Assembly (NCBI RefSeq): GCF_050947875.1
Contig: NW_027460291.1
Coordinates: 28,147,589-28,211,588 of the forward strand
Reading direction: 5' to 3'
Length of the DNA: 64,000 bases
DNA from: Dermacentor variabilis
Taxonomy: Eukaryota > Arthropoda > Arachnida > Ixodida > Ixodidae
Positions 26,501-37,080 of this stretch are shown piece after piece (positions within the stretch are counted from its first letter, which is position 1; each line of letters starts with the position of its first letter). The notes under the pieces are model-generated. The model was not told the DNA's origin. It saw only the letters and a program-made list of their open reading frames with translations, and made no database searches. Made by a program: the position numbers and the translations under genes.

Positions 26501-29184
26501 CATACGAGGGTCCTTCCAAAGACAGCGCAATGCCGGGTCGACATGCGGCGCAGGGGAAGCAGGCGTTGAGCGCTCCCCATACGTGGGCCGATGCCGAAGT
26601 TAGTGCAATACAGGGCCCACCCGCGGTGGCAGATAAGCAGGCGTTAAGCACTCCCCATACGTGGGCCGATCCCTAAGACAGTCCAATACTGGGCCCACCC
26701 GCAGTGGAGGTGAAGCAGGCGTTAAGCACTCCCTATAAATGGGCCGATCCCCAAGATACTGCAATACTGGGCCAACCCACGGCGGAGGTAAAGCAGGCGT
26801 AGAGCGCTCCGCATACTTCGTCCATCCAAAGGTAGGGCAATGCCGGGTCGACACGTGGTGGAGCTGAAGCAGACGTTAAGCACTCCCCATACGTGGGCCG
26901 ATCCCGAAGACAGTGTAATACTGGGACCACCCACAGCGGAGGCGAAGCGTGCGTTGAGCGCTACGCATACGTGGGTCCATCCAAAGGTAGTGCCGTGCCG
27001 GGCCCACAAGACGTGCAGGTGAAACAGGCGTTAAGCACTCCTCATACGTGGGCCGATCCCGAAGTTAGTGCAATACATTGCCCACACACGGCGGAGGAGA
27101 AGCAGGCGTTGAACGCTCTGCATACGTGGTCCATCTAAAGGTAGTGCAATGCCGGGTCGACACACGGTGGCGGTGAAGAAGCGTTAAGCACTCCCCATAC
27201 GTGGGCCCATCCCGAAGATGTGTAATACTGGTCCCACCCGCGGCGAAGGTGAAGAGGCGTGTAGCGCTCCGCATACATGTGTCCATCCTAAGGCAGTTCA
27301 ATGCCGCGCCGACACGCGGTGGAGGTGAAGCAGGCGTTAAGCACTCCCCATACGTGGCCCGATTTCTAAGATAGTGCAATACTGGGCCCACCCGCGGCGC
27401 AGGTGAAGCAGGCATTGAGCGCTCTGCATACTTGGGTTCATCCAAAGGTAGTGCAATGCCGGACCAACATGTGGTGGAGGCGAAGCAGGCGTTAATCACT
27501 CCCCATACGTGGGCCGATCCCGAAGTTAGTGCAATACTGGTCCCACGTGAGGCGAAAGTGAAGCAGCCGTTGAGCGCTCCGCATACGTGGGTCCATCAAA
27601 AGGTAGTGCAATGCCGGGCCGGCACGCAGTGGAGGTAAAGCAGGCGTCAAGCACTCCCCATACGTGGCCCGATTCCTAAGATAGTGCAATACTGGGCCCA
27701 CCCGCGGCGGAGGTGACGCGGTCGTCGAGCGCTCGCATACGTGGGTCCATCCATAGGTAGTGCAATGCCGGGCCGACACGTGGTGGAGGCGAAGCAGGCG
27801 CTTAGCACTCCCCATACGTGGGCTGATACCGACGATATTGGGTCCACCTTGGCGGAGGCATTGAGCGCTCTGCATACGTGGGTCCATCCAAAGGTAGTGC
27901 AATCCCGGGTCGACACGCGGTGGAGGTGAAGAAGCGTTAAGCACTCCCCACACGTGGGCCGATCCCGAAGATTGTGCAATACTGGGCCCACCCGCAGCGG
28001 AGGTGAAGCCGGCATTGAGCGCTCCGCATAAGTGGTCCATCCAAAGGTAGTGCAATGCCGGGTCGGCACACGGTGGCGGTGAAGAAGCGTTAACCACTCC
28101 CCATACGTGGGCCGATCCTGAGGATTGTGTAATACTGGTCCCGCCCGCGGCGAAGGTGAAGAGGCGTGTAGCGCTCCGCATACATGGGTCAATCCTAAGG
28201 CAGTTCAATGCCGCGCCGACACGCGGTGGAGGTGAAGCAGGCGTTAAGCACTCCCCATACGTGGCCCGATCTCTAAGATAGTGCAATACTGGGCCCACCC
28301 GCGGTGGAGGTGAAGCACGCGTTAAGCACTCCGCATAAATGGGCCAATCCCCAAGATAGTGCAATGCTGGGCCCACTCGCGGCGGAGGTGAAGCCGGCAT
28401 TGAGCGCTCCGCATAAGTGGTCCATCCAAAGGTAGTGCAATGCCGGGTCGGCACGCGGTGGAGATGAAGAAGCGTTAAACATCCCCCATACGTGGGCCCA
28501 TCCCGAAGATAGTGCAATACTGGTCCCACCCGCAGCGGAGGTGAAGCAGGCGTTGAGCGCTCCGCATACGAGGGTCCATCCAAAGGTAGCGCAATGCCGG
28601 GTCGACACGCGGCGGAGGGGAAGCAGGCGTTTAGCGCTCCCCATACGTGGGCCGATGCCGAAGTTAGTGTAATACTGGGCCCACCCGCGGTGGCAGATAA
28701 GCAGGCGTTGAGCGCTTCGCATACGTGGGTACATCAAAACGTAGTGCAATGCCGGGTCGACTAGCCATGGAGATGAAGAAGCTTTAAGCACTACCCATAC
28801 GTGGGCCGATCCCGAAAATAGTACAATACTGGGCCCACCCACGGAAAAGCTGAAACAGGCGTTGTGCGCTCCGCATGCGTGGGTCCATCCAAAGCTACTG
28901 CAATGCCCGGCTGACAAGTGGAGTAGGTAAAGCAGGCGTTAAGCACTTCCCATACGTGGACCGATCCCGAAGATAGTGCAATACTGGGCCCACCCGCGGC
29001 GGAGGTAAAGCAGGCGTAGTGCGCTCCGCATACGTGGTCCATCCAAAAGTAGTGCAATGCCGGGTCGATTCACTGTGAAGGTGAAGAAGCGTTAAGCACT
29101 CCTCATACGTGGGCCCATCCCGAAGATAGTGCAATACTGGTCCCACCCGCGCTGAAGGTGAAGCAGGCGTTGAGCGCTCCACAT

Positions 29185-29201
29185 ACGTGTTTCCAACGAA
29201 A
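29185..29201 (-). other. CENP-B-box-like 17-mer in a variant satellite unit
   Basis: The minus strand reads TTTCGTTGGAAACACGT. Against the mammalian CENP-B box consensus (NTTCGNNNNANNCGGGN) it keeps 7 of the 9 defining positions. The standard unit at the same place (ACGTGGGTCCATCCAAA on the plus strand) keeps 6. Similar 7-of-9 sites are at 53261-53277, 53566-53582, 56797-56813 and 62024-62040, all in the same linked variant dimer. No protein binding is implied by sequence alone. Confidence 0.4.
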
Positions 29202-32200
29202 GGTAGTGCAATGTCGGGCCGACACGCGGCGGAGGTGAAGCAGGCGTTAAGCAATCCCCATACTTGAGCGAATCACTAAGACTCTGCAATACGAGGCGCC
29301 CCGCGGTGGAGGGGAAGCAGGCGTTAAGTACTCCCCATAGATGGGCCGATACCGAAGATAGTGAAAATCTGGGCCCACCCGCGGCGGAGGTGCAGCAGGC
29401 GTTGAGCGCTCTGCATACGTCGTTCATCCAAAGGTAGTGCAATGGTGGGCCGACACGTGGTGGAGCTGAAGCAGACGTTAAGCACTCCCCATACGTGGGC
29501 CGATCCTGAAGATAGTGTAATACTGGGCCCACCCGCAGCGGAGGCGAAGCATGCGTTGAGCGCTCCGCATACGTGGGTCCATCCAAAGGTAGGGCAATGC
29601 CGGGTCGACACGCGGCGGAGGGGAAGCAGGCGTTGAGCGCTCCCCATACGTGAGTCCATCTAAAGGTAGTACAATGCCGGGGCGACACGCAGTGGAGGTA
29701 AAGCAGGGGTCAAGCACTACCCATACGTGGGCCGATACCGAAGGTAGTACAATAGTAGGCCCACCCGCGGCGAAGGTGAAGCAGGCGTTGAGCGCTCCGC
29801 ATACGTGGGTCCATCCAAAGTAGTGCAATGCCGGGCCGACACGCGGAGGAGGTGAAGCAGGCGTTAAGCACGCCCGATACGTGGCCCGATCCCTAAGATA
29901 GTGCAATACTGGTCCCACCCGTGGCGAAGGTGGAGGCGTTGAGCGCTCCGCATACGTGGGTCCATCCAAAGGTAGTGCAATGCCGTGCCGACACGCGGTG
30001 CAGGTGAAGCAGGCGTTAAGCACTCCCCATACGTGGCCCGATTCCTAAGATAGTGCAATACTGGGCCCACCCGTGGCGAAGGTGAAGCAGGCGTTGAGCG
30101 CTCCGCATACGTGGTCCATCTAAAGGTAGAGCAATGCCGGGTCGACAGGCGAAGGAGGAGAAGTAGCGTTAAGCACTACCCATACGTGCGGCGATCCCGA
30201 AGATAGTGCAATACTGGTCCCACCCGTGGCGAAGGTGGAGGCGTTGAGCGCTCCGCATACGTGGGTCCATCCAAAGGTAGTGCAATGCCATGCCGACACG
30301 CGGTGCAGGTGAAGCAGGCGTTAAGCACTCCCCATACGTGGCCCGATTCCTAAGATAGTGCAATACTGGGCCCACCCGTGGCGGAGGTAAAGCAGGCGTA
30401 GAGCGCTCCGCATACGTGGTCCATCCAAAGGTAGTGCAATGCCGGGTCGATTCGCTGTGGAGGTGAAGAAGCGTTAAGCACTCCTCATCCGTGGGCCTAT
30501 CCCGAAGATGGTGCAATACTGGTCCCACGCGAGGCGAAAGTGAAGCAGCCGTTGAGCGCTCCGCATACGTGAGTCCATCTAAAGGTAGTGCAATGCCGGG
30601 CCGACACGCAGTGGAGGTAAAGCAGGCGTCAAGCACTCCCCATACGTGGCCCGATCCCAAAGATATTTCACTACTATGCCCACCCGCGGCGGAGGTGACG
30701 CGGGCGTTGAGCGCTCCGCATACGTGGGTCCATCCAAAGGTAGTGCAATGCCGGGCTGAGACGTGGTGGAGGTGAAGCAGACGTTTAGCACTCCCCATAA
30801 GTGGGCCGATACCGAAGATAGTGGGTCCACCCCTGCGGAGGCGTAGAACGCTCTGCATACGTGGGTCCATCCAATGGTAGTGCAATGCCGGGTCGACACG
30901 CGGTGGAGGTGAAGAAGCGTTAAGCACTCCCCACACATGGGCCCATCCCGAAGATAACGCAATACTGGTCCCACCCGCAACGGAGGCGGAGCAGGCGTTG
31001 AGCGCTCCGCATACGTGAGTCCATCCAAAAATAGGGCAATGCCGGGTCGACACGCGGCGGAGGGGAAGCAGGCGTTGAGCGCTCCCCATACGTGGGCCGA
31101 TACCGAAGATAGTACAATACTGGGCCCACACGCCGCGAAGGTGAAGCAGGCGTTGAGCGCTCCGCATACGTGAGTCCATCTAAAGGTAGTACAATGCCGG
31201 GGCGACACGCAGTGGAGGTAAAGCAGGGGTCAAGCACGGCCCAAACGTGGCCCGAAAACAAATATAGTTCAATACTGGGCCCACACGCGGCGAAGGTGAA
31301 GCGGGCGTTGAGCACTCCGCATACGTGGGTCCATCTAAAGGTAGTGCAATGCCGGGCCGACACGCTGTGGAGGTAAAGCCTGCGTCAAGCACTCCCCATA
31401 CGTGGCCCGATCCCAAAGATATCTCAATACTGGGCCCACCCGCGGCGGAGGTGACGCGGGTGTTGAGCGCTCCGCATACGTGGGTCCACCCAAAGGCAGT
31501 ACAATGCCGGGCCGACACGTGGTGGGGATGAAGCAGGCGTTTAGCACTCCCCATACGTTGGCCGATGCCGAAGATTGTGGGTCCACCCTGGAGGAGCCAT
31601 TGAGCGCTCTGCATACGTGGGTCCATTCAAAGGTAGTGCAATCCCGGGTCGACACGCGCTGGAGGTGAAGAAGCGTTAGGCACGCCCTACACGTGGGCCG
31701 ATCCCAAAGATAGTGCAATACTGGGCCGACCCACACCGGATGTGAAGCCGGCATTGACCGCTCCGCATAAGTGGTCTATCCAAAGGTAGTGCAATGACGG
31801 GTCGACACGCGGTGGAGGTGAAGAATCGTTAAACACTCCCCATACGTGGGCCCATCCCGAAGATAGCGCAATACTGGTGCCACCCGAAGCGGAGGCGAAG
31901 CAGGCGTTGAGCGCTCCGCATACGTGGGTACATCCAAAGGTAGTGCAATGCCCGGCCGACACGCGGTGGAGGTGAAGCAGGCGTTAAGCACTCCCCATAC
32001 GTGGGCCGATCCCTAAGACAGTCCAATACTGGGCCCACCCGCGGTGGAGGTGAAGCAGGCGTTAAGCACTCCCCATGAATGGGCCGATCCCCTAGATACT
32101 GCAATACTGGGCCAACCCACGGCGGAGGTAAAGCAGGCGTAGAGCGCTCCGCATACTTCGTCCATCCAAAGGTAGGGCAATGCCGGGTCGACACGTGGTG

Positions 32201-33219
32201 GAGCTGAAGCAGACGTTAAGCACTCCCCATACGTGGGCCGATCCCGAAGACAGTGTAATACTGGGCCCACACGCAGCGGAGGCGAAGCGTGAATGAGCGC
32301 TACGCATACGTGGGTCCATCCTAAGGCAGTTCAATGCCGCGCCGACACGCGGTGGAGGTGAAGCAGGCGTTAAGCCCTCCCCATACGTGGCCCGATCCCT
32401 AAGATAGTGCAATACTGGGCCCACCCCCGGTGGAGGTGAAGCACGCGTTAAGCACTCCGCATAAATGGGCCAATCCCCAAGATAGTGCAATGCTGGGCCC
32501 GCTCGCGGCGCAGGTGAAGCAGGCGTTGAGCGCTCTGCATACTTGGGTTCATCCAAAGGTAGTGCAATGCCCGACCAACACGTGGTGGAGGCGAAGCAGG
32601 CGTTAAGCACACCCCATACCTGGGCCGATCCCGAAGATAGAGTAATACTGGGCTCACCCGCGGCGGTGGTGAAGCAGCCGTTGAGTGCTCCCCATACGTG
32701 AGGCGATACCGAAGTTAGTGCAATACTGGTCCCACGTGAGGCGAAAGTGAAGCAGCCATTGAGCGCTCCGCTTACGTGGGTCCATCCAAAGGTAGTGCAA
32801 TGCCGTGTTGACACGCGGTGCAGGTTAAGCAGGCGTTAAGCACTCCACATACGTGGCCCAATTCCTAAGATAGTGCAATACTGGGCGCAACCGCGGCGGA
32901 GGTGAAGCAGGCGTTGAGCGCTCCGCATACGTGGGTCCATCCAAAGGTAGTGCAATGCCAGGCCGACACGTGGTGGAGGTGAAGCAGGCGTTTAGCACTC
33001 CCAATACATGGGCCGATACCGACGATAGTGGGTCCACCCTGGCGGAGGCGTTGAGCGCTCTGCATACGTGGGTCCATCCGAACGTTGTGCAAAGCCGGGT
33101 AGACAAGCGGTAGAGATGAAGAAGCGTTAAACACTCCCCATACGTGGGCTCATCCCGAAGATTGCGCAATACGGGTCCCACCCGCGGGGAAGGTGAAGTT
33201 GGCGTTGAGCGCTCCACAC

Positions 33220-33236
33220 ACGCGTTTCCAACGAAA
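33220..33236 (-). other. Best CENP-B-box-like 17-mer
   Basis: The minus strand reads TTTCGTTGGAAACGCGT. It has 8 of 9 defining positions of the CENP-B box and differs from the human box only at the third base of CGGG and at the final base. It lies in the same position within the unit as the site at 29185. It may be a chance variant among several hundred units. Confidence 0.4.
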
Positions 33237-35528
33237 GATAGTGCAATGTCGGGCCGACACGCGGCGGAGGTGAAGCAGGCGTTAAGCAATCCCCATACTT
33301 GGGCGAATCGCTAAGACTCTGCAATACGAGGCCCCCCGCGGTGGAGGGGAAGCAGGCGTTACGTACTCCCTCATAAATGGGCCGATACCGAATGTAGTGC
33401 AATGCTGGGCCCACCCGCGGCTGAGGTGCAGCAGGCGTTGAGCGCTCCGCATACGTCGTCCATCCAAAGGTAGTGCAATGCCGGGTCGACACGCGATGGA
33501 GGTGAAGAAGCGTTAAGCACTCCCCATACGTGGGTCTATCCCGAAGATAGAGCAATACTGGGCCCACCCCAGCGGAGGCGAAGCAGGCGTTGAGCGCTCC
33601 GCATACGTGGGTCCATCCAAAGGTAGTGCAATGGTGGGCCGACACGTGGTGGAGCTGAAGCAGACGTTAAGCACTCCGCATACGTGGGCCGATCCCGAAG
33701 ATAGTGTAATACTGGGCCCACCCGCAGCGGAGGTGAAGCATGCGTTGAGCGCTCCGCATACGTGGGTCCATCCAAAGGTAGTGCAGTGCCGGGCCGACAC
33801 GACGTGCAGGTGAAACAGGCGTTAAGCACTCCCCATACGTGGGCCGATCCCGAAGATAGTGTAATACTGGGCCCTACCGCGGCGGAGGTGAAGTCGGCGT
33901 TAAGCACTCCCCATACATGGGCAGATCCCGAGGATAGTGCAATAATGGACCCACCCGCGGCGGAGGCGAAGCAGGTGTTGAGCGCTCCCCATACGTGGTC
34001 CCTCCAAAGGTAGTGCAATGCCGGATCGACACACGGTGGCGGTGAAGAAGTGTTAAGCACTCCCCATACGTGGGCCCATACCGAAGATGTGTAATACTGG
34101 TCCCACCCGCGGCGAAGGTGAAGAGGCGTGTAGCGCTCCGCATACATGGGCCCATCCAAAGGCTGTTCAATGCCGCGACGACACGCGGTGGAGGTGAAGC
34201 AGGCGTTGAGCACTCCCCATACGTGGCCCGATCCCTAAGATAGTGCAATACTGGGCCCACCCGCGGTGGAGGTGAAGCACGCGTTAAGCACTCCGCATAA
34301 ATGGGCCAATCCCCAAGATAGTGCAATGCTGGGCCCACCCGCGGCGCAGGTGAAGCAGGCATTGAGCGCTCTGCATACTTGGGTTCATCCAAAGGTAGTG
34401 CAATGCCGGACCAACACGTGGTGGAGGCGAAGCAGGCGTTGAGCACTCCCCATACGTGGGCCGATCCCGAAGTTAGTGCAATACTGTTCCCACGTGAGGC
34501 GAAAGTGAAGCAGCCGTTGAGCGCTCCGCATACGTGGGTCCATCAAAAGGTAGTGCAATGCCGGGCCGACACGCAGTGGAGGTAAAGCAGGCGTCAAGCA
34601 CTCCCCATACGTGGCCCGATTCCTAAGATAGTGCAATACTGGGCCCACCCGCCGCGGAGGTGACGCGGTCGTTGAGCGCTCCGCATACGTGGGTCCATCC
34701 AAAGGTAGTGCAATGCCGGGCCGACACGTGGTGGAGGTGAAGCAGGCGTTTAGCACTCCCCATACGTGGGCCGACACCGACGATAGTGGGTCCACCCTGG
34801 CGGAGGCATTGAGCGCTCTGCATACGTGGGTCCATCCAAAGGTAGTGCAATCCCGGGTCGACACGCGGTGGAGGTGAAGAAGCGTTAAGCACTCCCCACA
34901 CGTGGGCCGATCCCGAAGATTGTGCAATACTGGGCCCACCCGCAGTGGAGGTGAAGCCGGCATTGAGCGCTCCGCATAATTGGTCCATCGAAAGGTAGGT
35001 CAATGCCGGGTCGGCACGCGGTGAAGATGAAGAAGCGATATACATTCCCCATACGTGGGCCCATCCCGAAGATAGTGGAATACTGGTCCCACCCGCAGCG
35101 GAGGCGAAGCAGGCGTTGAGCGCTCCGCATACGAGGGTCCATCCAAAGGTAGCGCAATGCCGGGTCGACACGCGGCGGAGGGTAAGCAGGCGTTTAGCGC
35201 TCCCCATACGTGGGCGGATGCCGAAGTTAGGGTAATACTGGGCCCTCCCACGGCGGCAGATAAGCAGGCGTTGAGCGCTCCGCATACGTGGGTACATCAA
35301 AACGTAGTGCAATGCCGGGTCGACTAGCGAGGGAGATGAAGAAGCTTTAAGCACTACCCATACGTGGGCCGATCCCGAAAATAGTACAATACTGGGCCCA
35401 CCCTCGGCGAAGGTGAAGCAGGCGTTGAGCGCTCCGCATATGTGGTCCATCCAAAGGTAGTGCAATGCCGGGCCCACTCGCGGCGGAGGTGAAGCAGGCG
35501 TCAAGCACACCCCATACTTTGACCGATC

Positions 35529-35532
35529 CCTA
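35529..35532 (+). repeat. Target-site duplication, left (CCTA)
   Basis: CCTA ends the satellite on the left, in ...GATCCCTA directly before the LTR. The same four bases restart the satellite at 40834-40837. A paralogous uninterrupted satellite site at 50076-50079 has a single CCTA, which confirms a 4-bp duplication. Confidence 0.93.
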
Positions 35533-35702
35533 TGTAGCGAAGAGATTGTAGAAGAGACGCTAGTGGGTTCAGCGCTACTGGCTCGAAACGCTAGTGGGTC
35601 GAGCGCTCCTGCTCAGCAACGGCTCTCGTGCTTGGAAGCTGTGAGTGCCCTGCCCGTCGACGTTGCGCTGCTCCCGAGCTCTGCCAAATAAACACCTTTA
35701 GA
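35533..35702 (+). repeat. 5' LTR
   Basis: 170 bp, starting TGTAGCG and ending CACCTTTAGA. Both ends are fixed by the other LTR and by the target-site duplication. It differs from the 3' LTR at 35585 (G versus T), 35634 (G versus C) and 35645 (G versus C). It contains an imperfect internal direct repeat with a 31-bp period (CGCTAGTGGGT at 35558 and 35589). The AATAAA at 35687-35692 is a likely poly(A) signal. No clear TATA box was seen. The LTR does not end in the usual CA. Confidence 0.95.
35687..35692 (+). promoter_or_regulatory. Poly(A) signal AATAAA in the 5' LTR
   Basis: AATAAA lies 11 bases before the LTR end, in CCAAATAAACACC. In LTR elements the functional copy is the one in the 3' LTR; this one is its duplicate. 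Confidence 0.6.
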
Positions 35703-35704
35703 AT

Positions 35705-35722
35705 TGGTGGAGTGTGCGGGGT
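35705..35722 (+). other. Primer-binding site (tRNA not assigned)
   Basis: TGGTGGAGTGTGCGGGG begins two bases after the 5' LTR. TGG is the complement of the CCA end of a tRNA, and this is the position expected for minus-strand priming. I could not match the rest to a particular tRNA acceptor stem, so the primer stays unassigned. Confidence 0.6.
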
Positions 35723-35772
35723 AACCTCAGACGATCATCCTGGAACTCCGGTCCCGTACCCTACCATCTACC

Positions 35773-37080
35773 ATGCCCCAAGACGCCTCCCAGCAAACGC
35801 CTCCTCCTGCACCCACTGCGTGTCCCGGGGTGACTCGTCAGCGCGACCTTCCTATCTACACTGGAGCGGACGACACTGACGTGGACGAATGGCTCACGGC
35901 GTACGACAGGGTAGGCGACCATAACAAGTGGGATGAAGCAGCCAAATTGAGCCATGTTCTGTTCTACCTCGCTGGAGTGGCCAGCCTGTGGTATAACAAC
36001 CATCAAGCAGAGTTCCAGACATGGTCGGAATTTAAGACTTCCCTCGCCGATGTATTTGGTCGCCCTGCTGTTCGCAAGCTGCGTGCCGAGCAACGTTTGC
36101 GAGAACGAGCTCAACAGCCAGGCGAAACATTCACCAGTTATATCGAAGATGTCCTGGATCTATGCAGGAAAGTCGATTCGACCATGGCGGAGTCTGATCG
36201 AATCCGAAACATACTGAAGGGCATAGAAGACGACGCCTTTAACATGTTGCTGGCCAAAAGTCCACGCTCTGTGGCTGAAATTGTCACACTGTGTCAGAGC
36301 TATGAAGAACTCCGCAGGCAGCGGTCACTGACCCTTCGATCTCTACCGCGTGACGAACACCTCGCTGGTTTGGCTGCCATGTCCACCCAGGCAGCGTTGC
36401 TCGCAGAAATGAAGGCGTTCGTCCGCGAGGAAGTTGCCCGGCAACTCTCGTTGATGGATTTTGCACAGCCGCAGTCGGTACACGCGCCTACGCCAAGTTT
36501 TGCGCCTCCGCTTCGCCGCGTCATAGCGCAAGAACTGCACGAGGTTTTGCCTGAGCACCACCAGCGTGTTCCTGCGGCTGCGCCTTACAGCTACGCCGAA
36601 GTCATGGCCAGGCCCCAACAGATCCCGACGGCTGTGCCACTCAGCTACGCGGAAGTCGTCATCCAGCCTCAACAACTCCCTCAACGGGGACCTCTCACGT
36701 ACGCCGAAGTCCTCGCTATGCCCCGACAACAGCCTGCTATGCAATCACTTCACCAGGCGCCACGTCCAACGCGTCCTTCCACATGGATGGGACCTGCCGC
36801 AACGACTCGGTGGCGTAGAGCGGACAATCGACCAATATGTTTTGCGTGCGGCTATGCAGGCCGCGTCGCAAGCTACTGTAGTCGCGTGCAGTCACCTAGC
36901 GCTACACCTTATGGGCCAAGTTCTATGGCGGGTTCTCCGCGCCCTTATTACGACGACGAACCTCGAGCTGCGTCACCACCATTCCGCCGGTCCGCCAACA
37001 TCCGCCGCTCAACTTCTTCACGCCGACGCTCCCCATCACCGATGCGGCCTCGTCCCGAAGCTCGGGATGAGGAAAACTAA
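35773..37080 (+). CDS. gag: Gag polyprotein (capsid/nucleocapsid)
   Basis: 435 aa, with ATG at 35773, 70 bases after the 5' LTR. It would form the virus-like particle and package the element RNA. Residues about 60-180 look like a Retrotrans_gag capsid region, including [28 protein letters not shown] and [10 protein letters not shown]. Residues 270-320 hold three copies of a YAEV motif at exactly 18-residue spacing (Y274, Y292, Y310) in a Pro/Gln-rich stretch. A single zinc knuckle follows: C356-x2-C359-x4-R364-x4-C369, with Arg (codon CGC, 36862-36864) where the CCHC His is expected. The tail, 405-432, is rich in Arg and Ser. The frame ends in TAA at 37078-37080, inside the frameshift signal. 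The Arg may weaken zinc binding, so the frame is intact but function is uncertain. Confidence 0.9.
   Translation: MPQDASQQTPPPAPTACPGVTRQRDLPIYTGADDTDVDEWLTAYDRVGDHNKWDEAAKLSHVLFYLAGVASLWYNNHQAEFQTWSEFKTSLADVFGRPAVRKLRAEQRLRERAQQPGETFTSYIEDVLDLCRKVDSTMAESDRIRNILKGIEDDAFNMLLAKSPRSVAEIVTLCQSYEELRRQRSLTLRSLPRDEHLAGLAAMSTQAALLAEMKAFVREEVARQLSLMDFAQPQSVHAPTPSFAPPLRRVIAQELHEVLPEHHQRVPAAAPYSYAEVMARPQQIPTAVPLSYAEVVIQPQQLPQRGPLTYAEVLAMPRQQPAMQSLHQAPRPTRPSTWMGPAATTRWRRADNRPICFACGYAGRVASYCSRVQSPSATPYGPSSMAGSPRPYYDDEPRAASPPFRRSANIRRSTSSRRRSPSPMRPRPEARDEEN
37071..37077 (+). promoter_or_regulatory. Predicted -1 ribosomal frameshift site GGAAAAC
   Basis: The gag frame reads GAG GAA AAC TAA here. The pol frame is closed by TGA at 37068-37070 and opens at 37071; gag stops at 37078-37080. 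The only place where a -1 shift can join the two is therefore this 7-base window. In the G GAA AAC arrangement, tRNA-Glu could re-pair on GGA with one central G-U pair, and tRNA-Asn on AAA. It is an imperfect relative of the X XXY YYZ slippery heptamer. Its position is decisive; its efficiency is inferred. Confidence 0.8.

Larger units (their letters stand above)
1..35532 (+). repeat. Tandem satellite array, left arm (155-bp A/B dimer)
   Basis: Head-to-tail satellite with no gene in it. Half-unit A is about 77 bp: it begins GTGCAATACTGGGCCCACCC, contains GGTGAAGCAGGCGTT and GAGCGCTCCGCATACGTGGG, and ends TCCATCCAAAGGTA. Half-unit B is about 78 bp: it begins GTGCAATGCCGGGCCGACAC, shares GGTGAAGCAGGCGTT, continues AAGCACTCCCCATACGTGGG and ends CCGATCCCGAAGATA. 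The halves differ at about 14 of 78 aligned positions. Two derived half-units recur: an A/B chimera (A-type start, B-type end, marked CATAAATGGGCC) and a 59-bp A half-unit lacking about 18 bp (GTGGGTCCACCCTGGCGGAG, for example at 577 and 3167). No inverted block was seen apart from the short hairpin inserts listed separately. The array starts before base 1. Because 155 is not a multiple of 3, any reading frame cycles through three peptides. Long frames here are compositional. Confidence 0.97.
24350..35532 (+). repeat. Divergent mosaic zone of the satellite (left of the element)
   Basis: The same 155-bp units, but the 3.4-4.3 kb order of the first 24 kb breaks down and neighbouring units differ more. 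Longer-range matches remain: about 27170-28000 resembles 34030-34950 (offset 6869, then 6947 after an extra 78-bp unit), and 28500-28900 resembles 35060-35480. A divergent dimer class with CCAACGAAAG and TACTTGGGCGAATC-type motifs appears here (29185-29290 and 33220-33330) but not in the first 24 kb. Nothing gene-like was seen. Confidence 0.75.

Noticed and set aside
35589..35615. LTR sequence GAGCGCTCC resembling the satellite's GAGCGCTCCGCAT
   Set aside because: The shared stretch is about 9 bases and the rest of the LTR is unlike the satellite. I treat it as chance, not as origin or targeting homology.
35954..36217. Alternative-frame ORFs inside gag and pol (also near 36566, 37235 and 39982, and minus-strand ones)
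   Set aside because: They overlap the recognisable Gag and Pol reading frames and show no domain or motif of their own.
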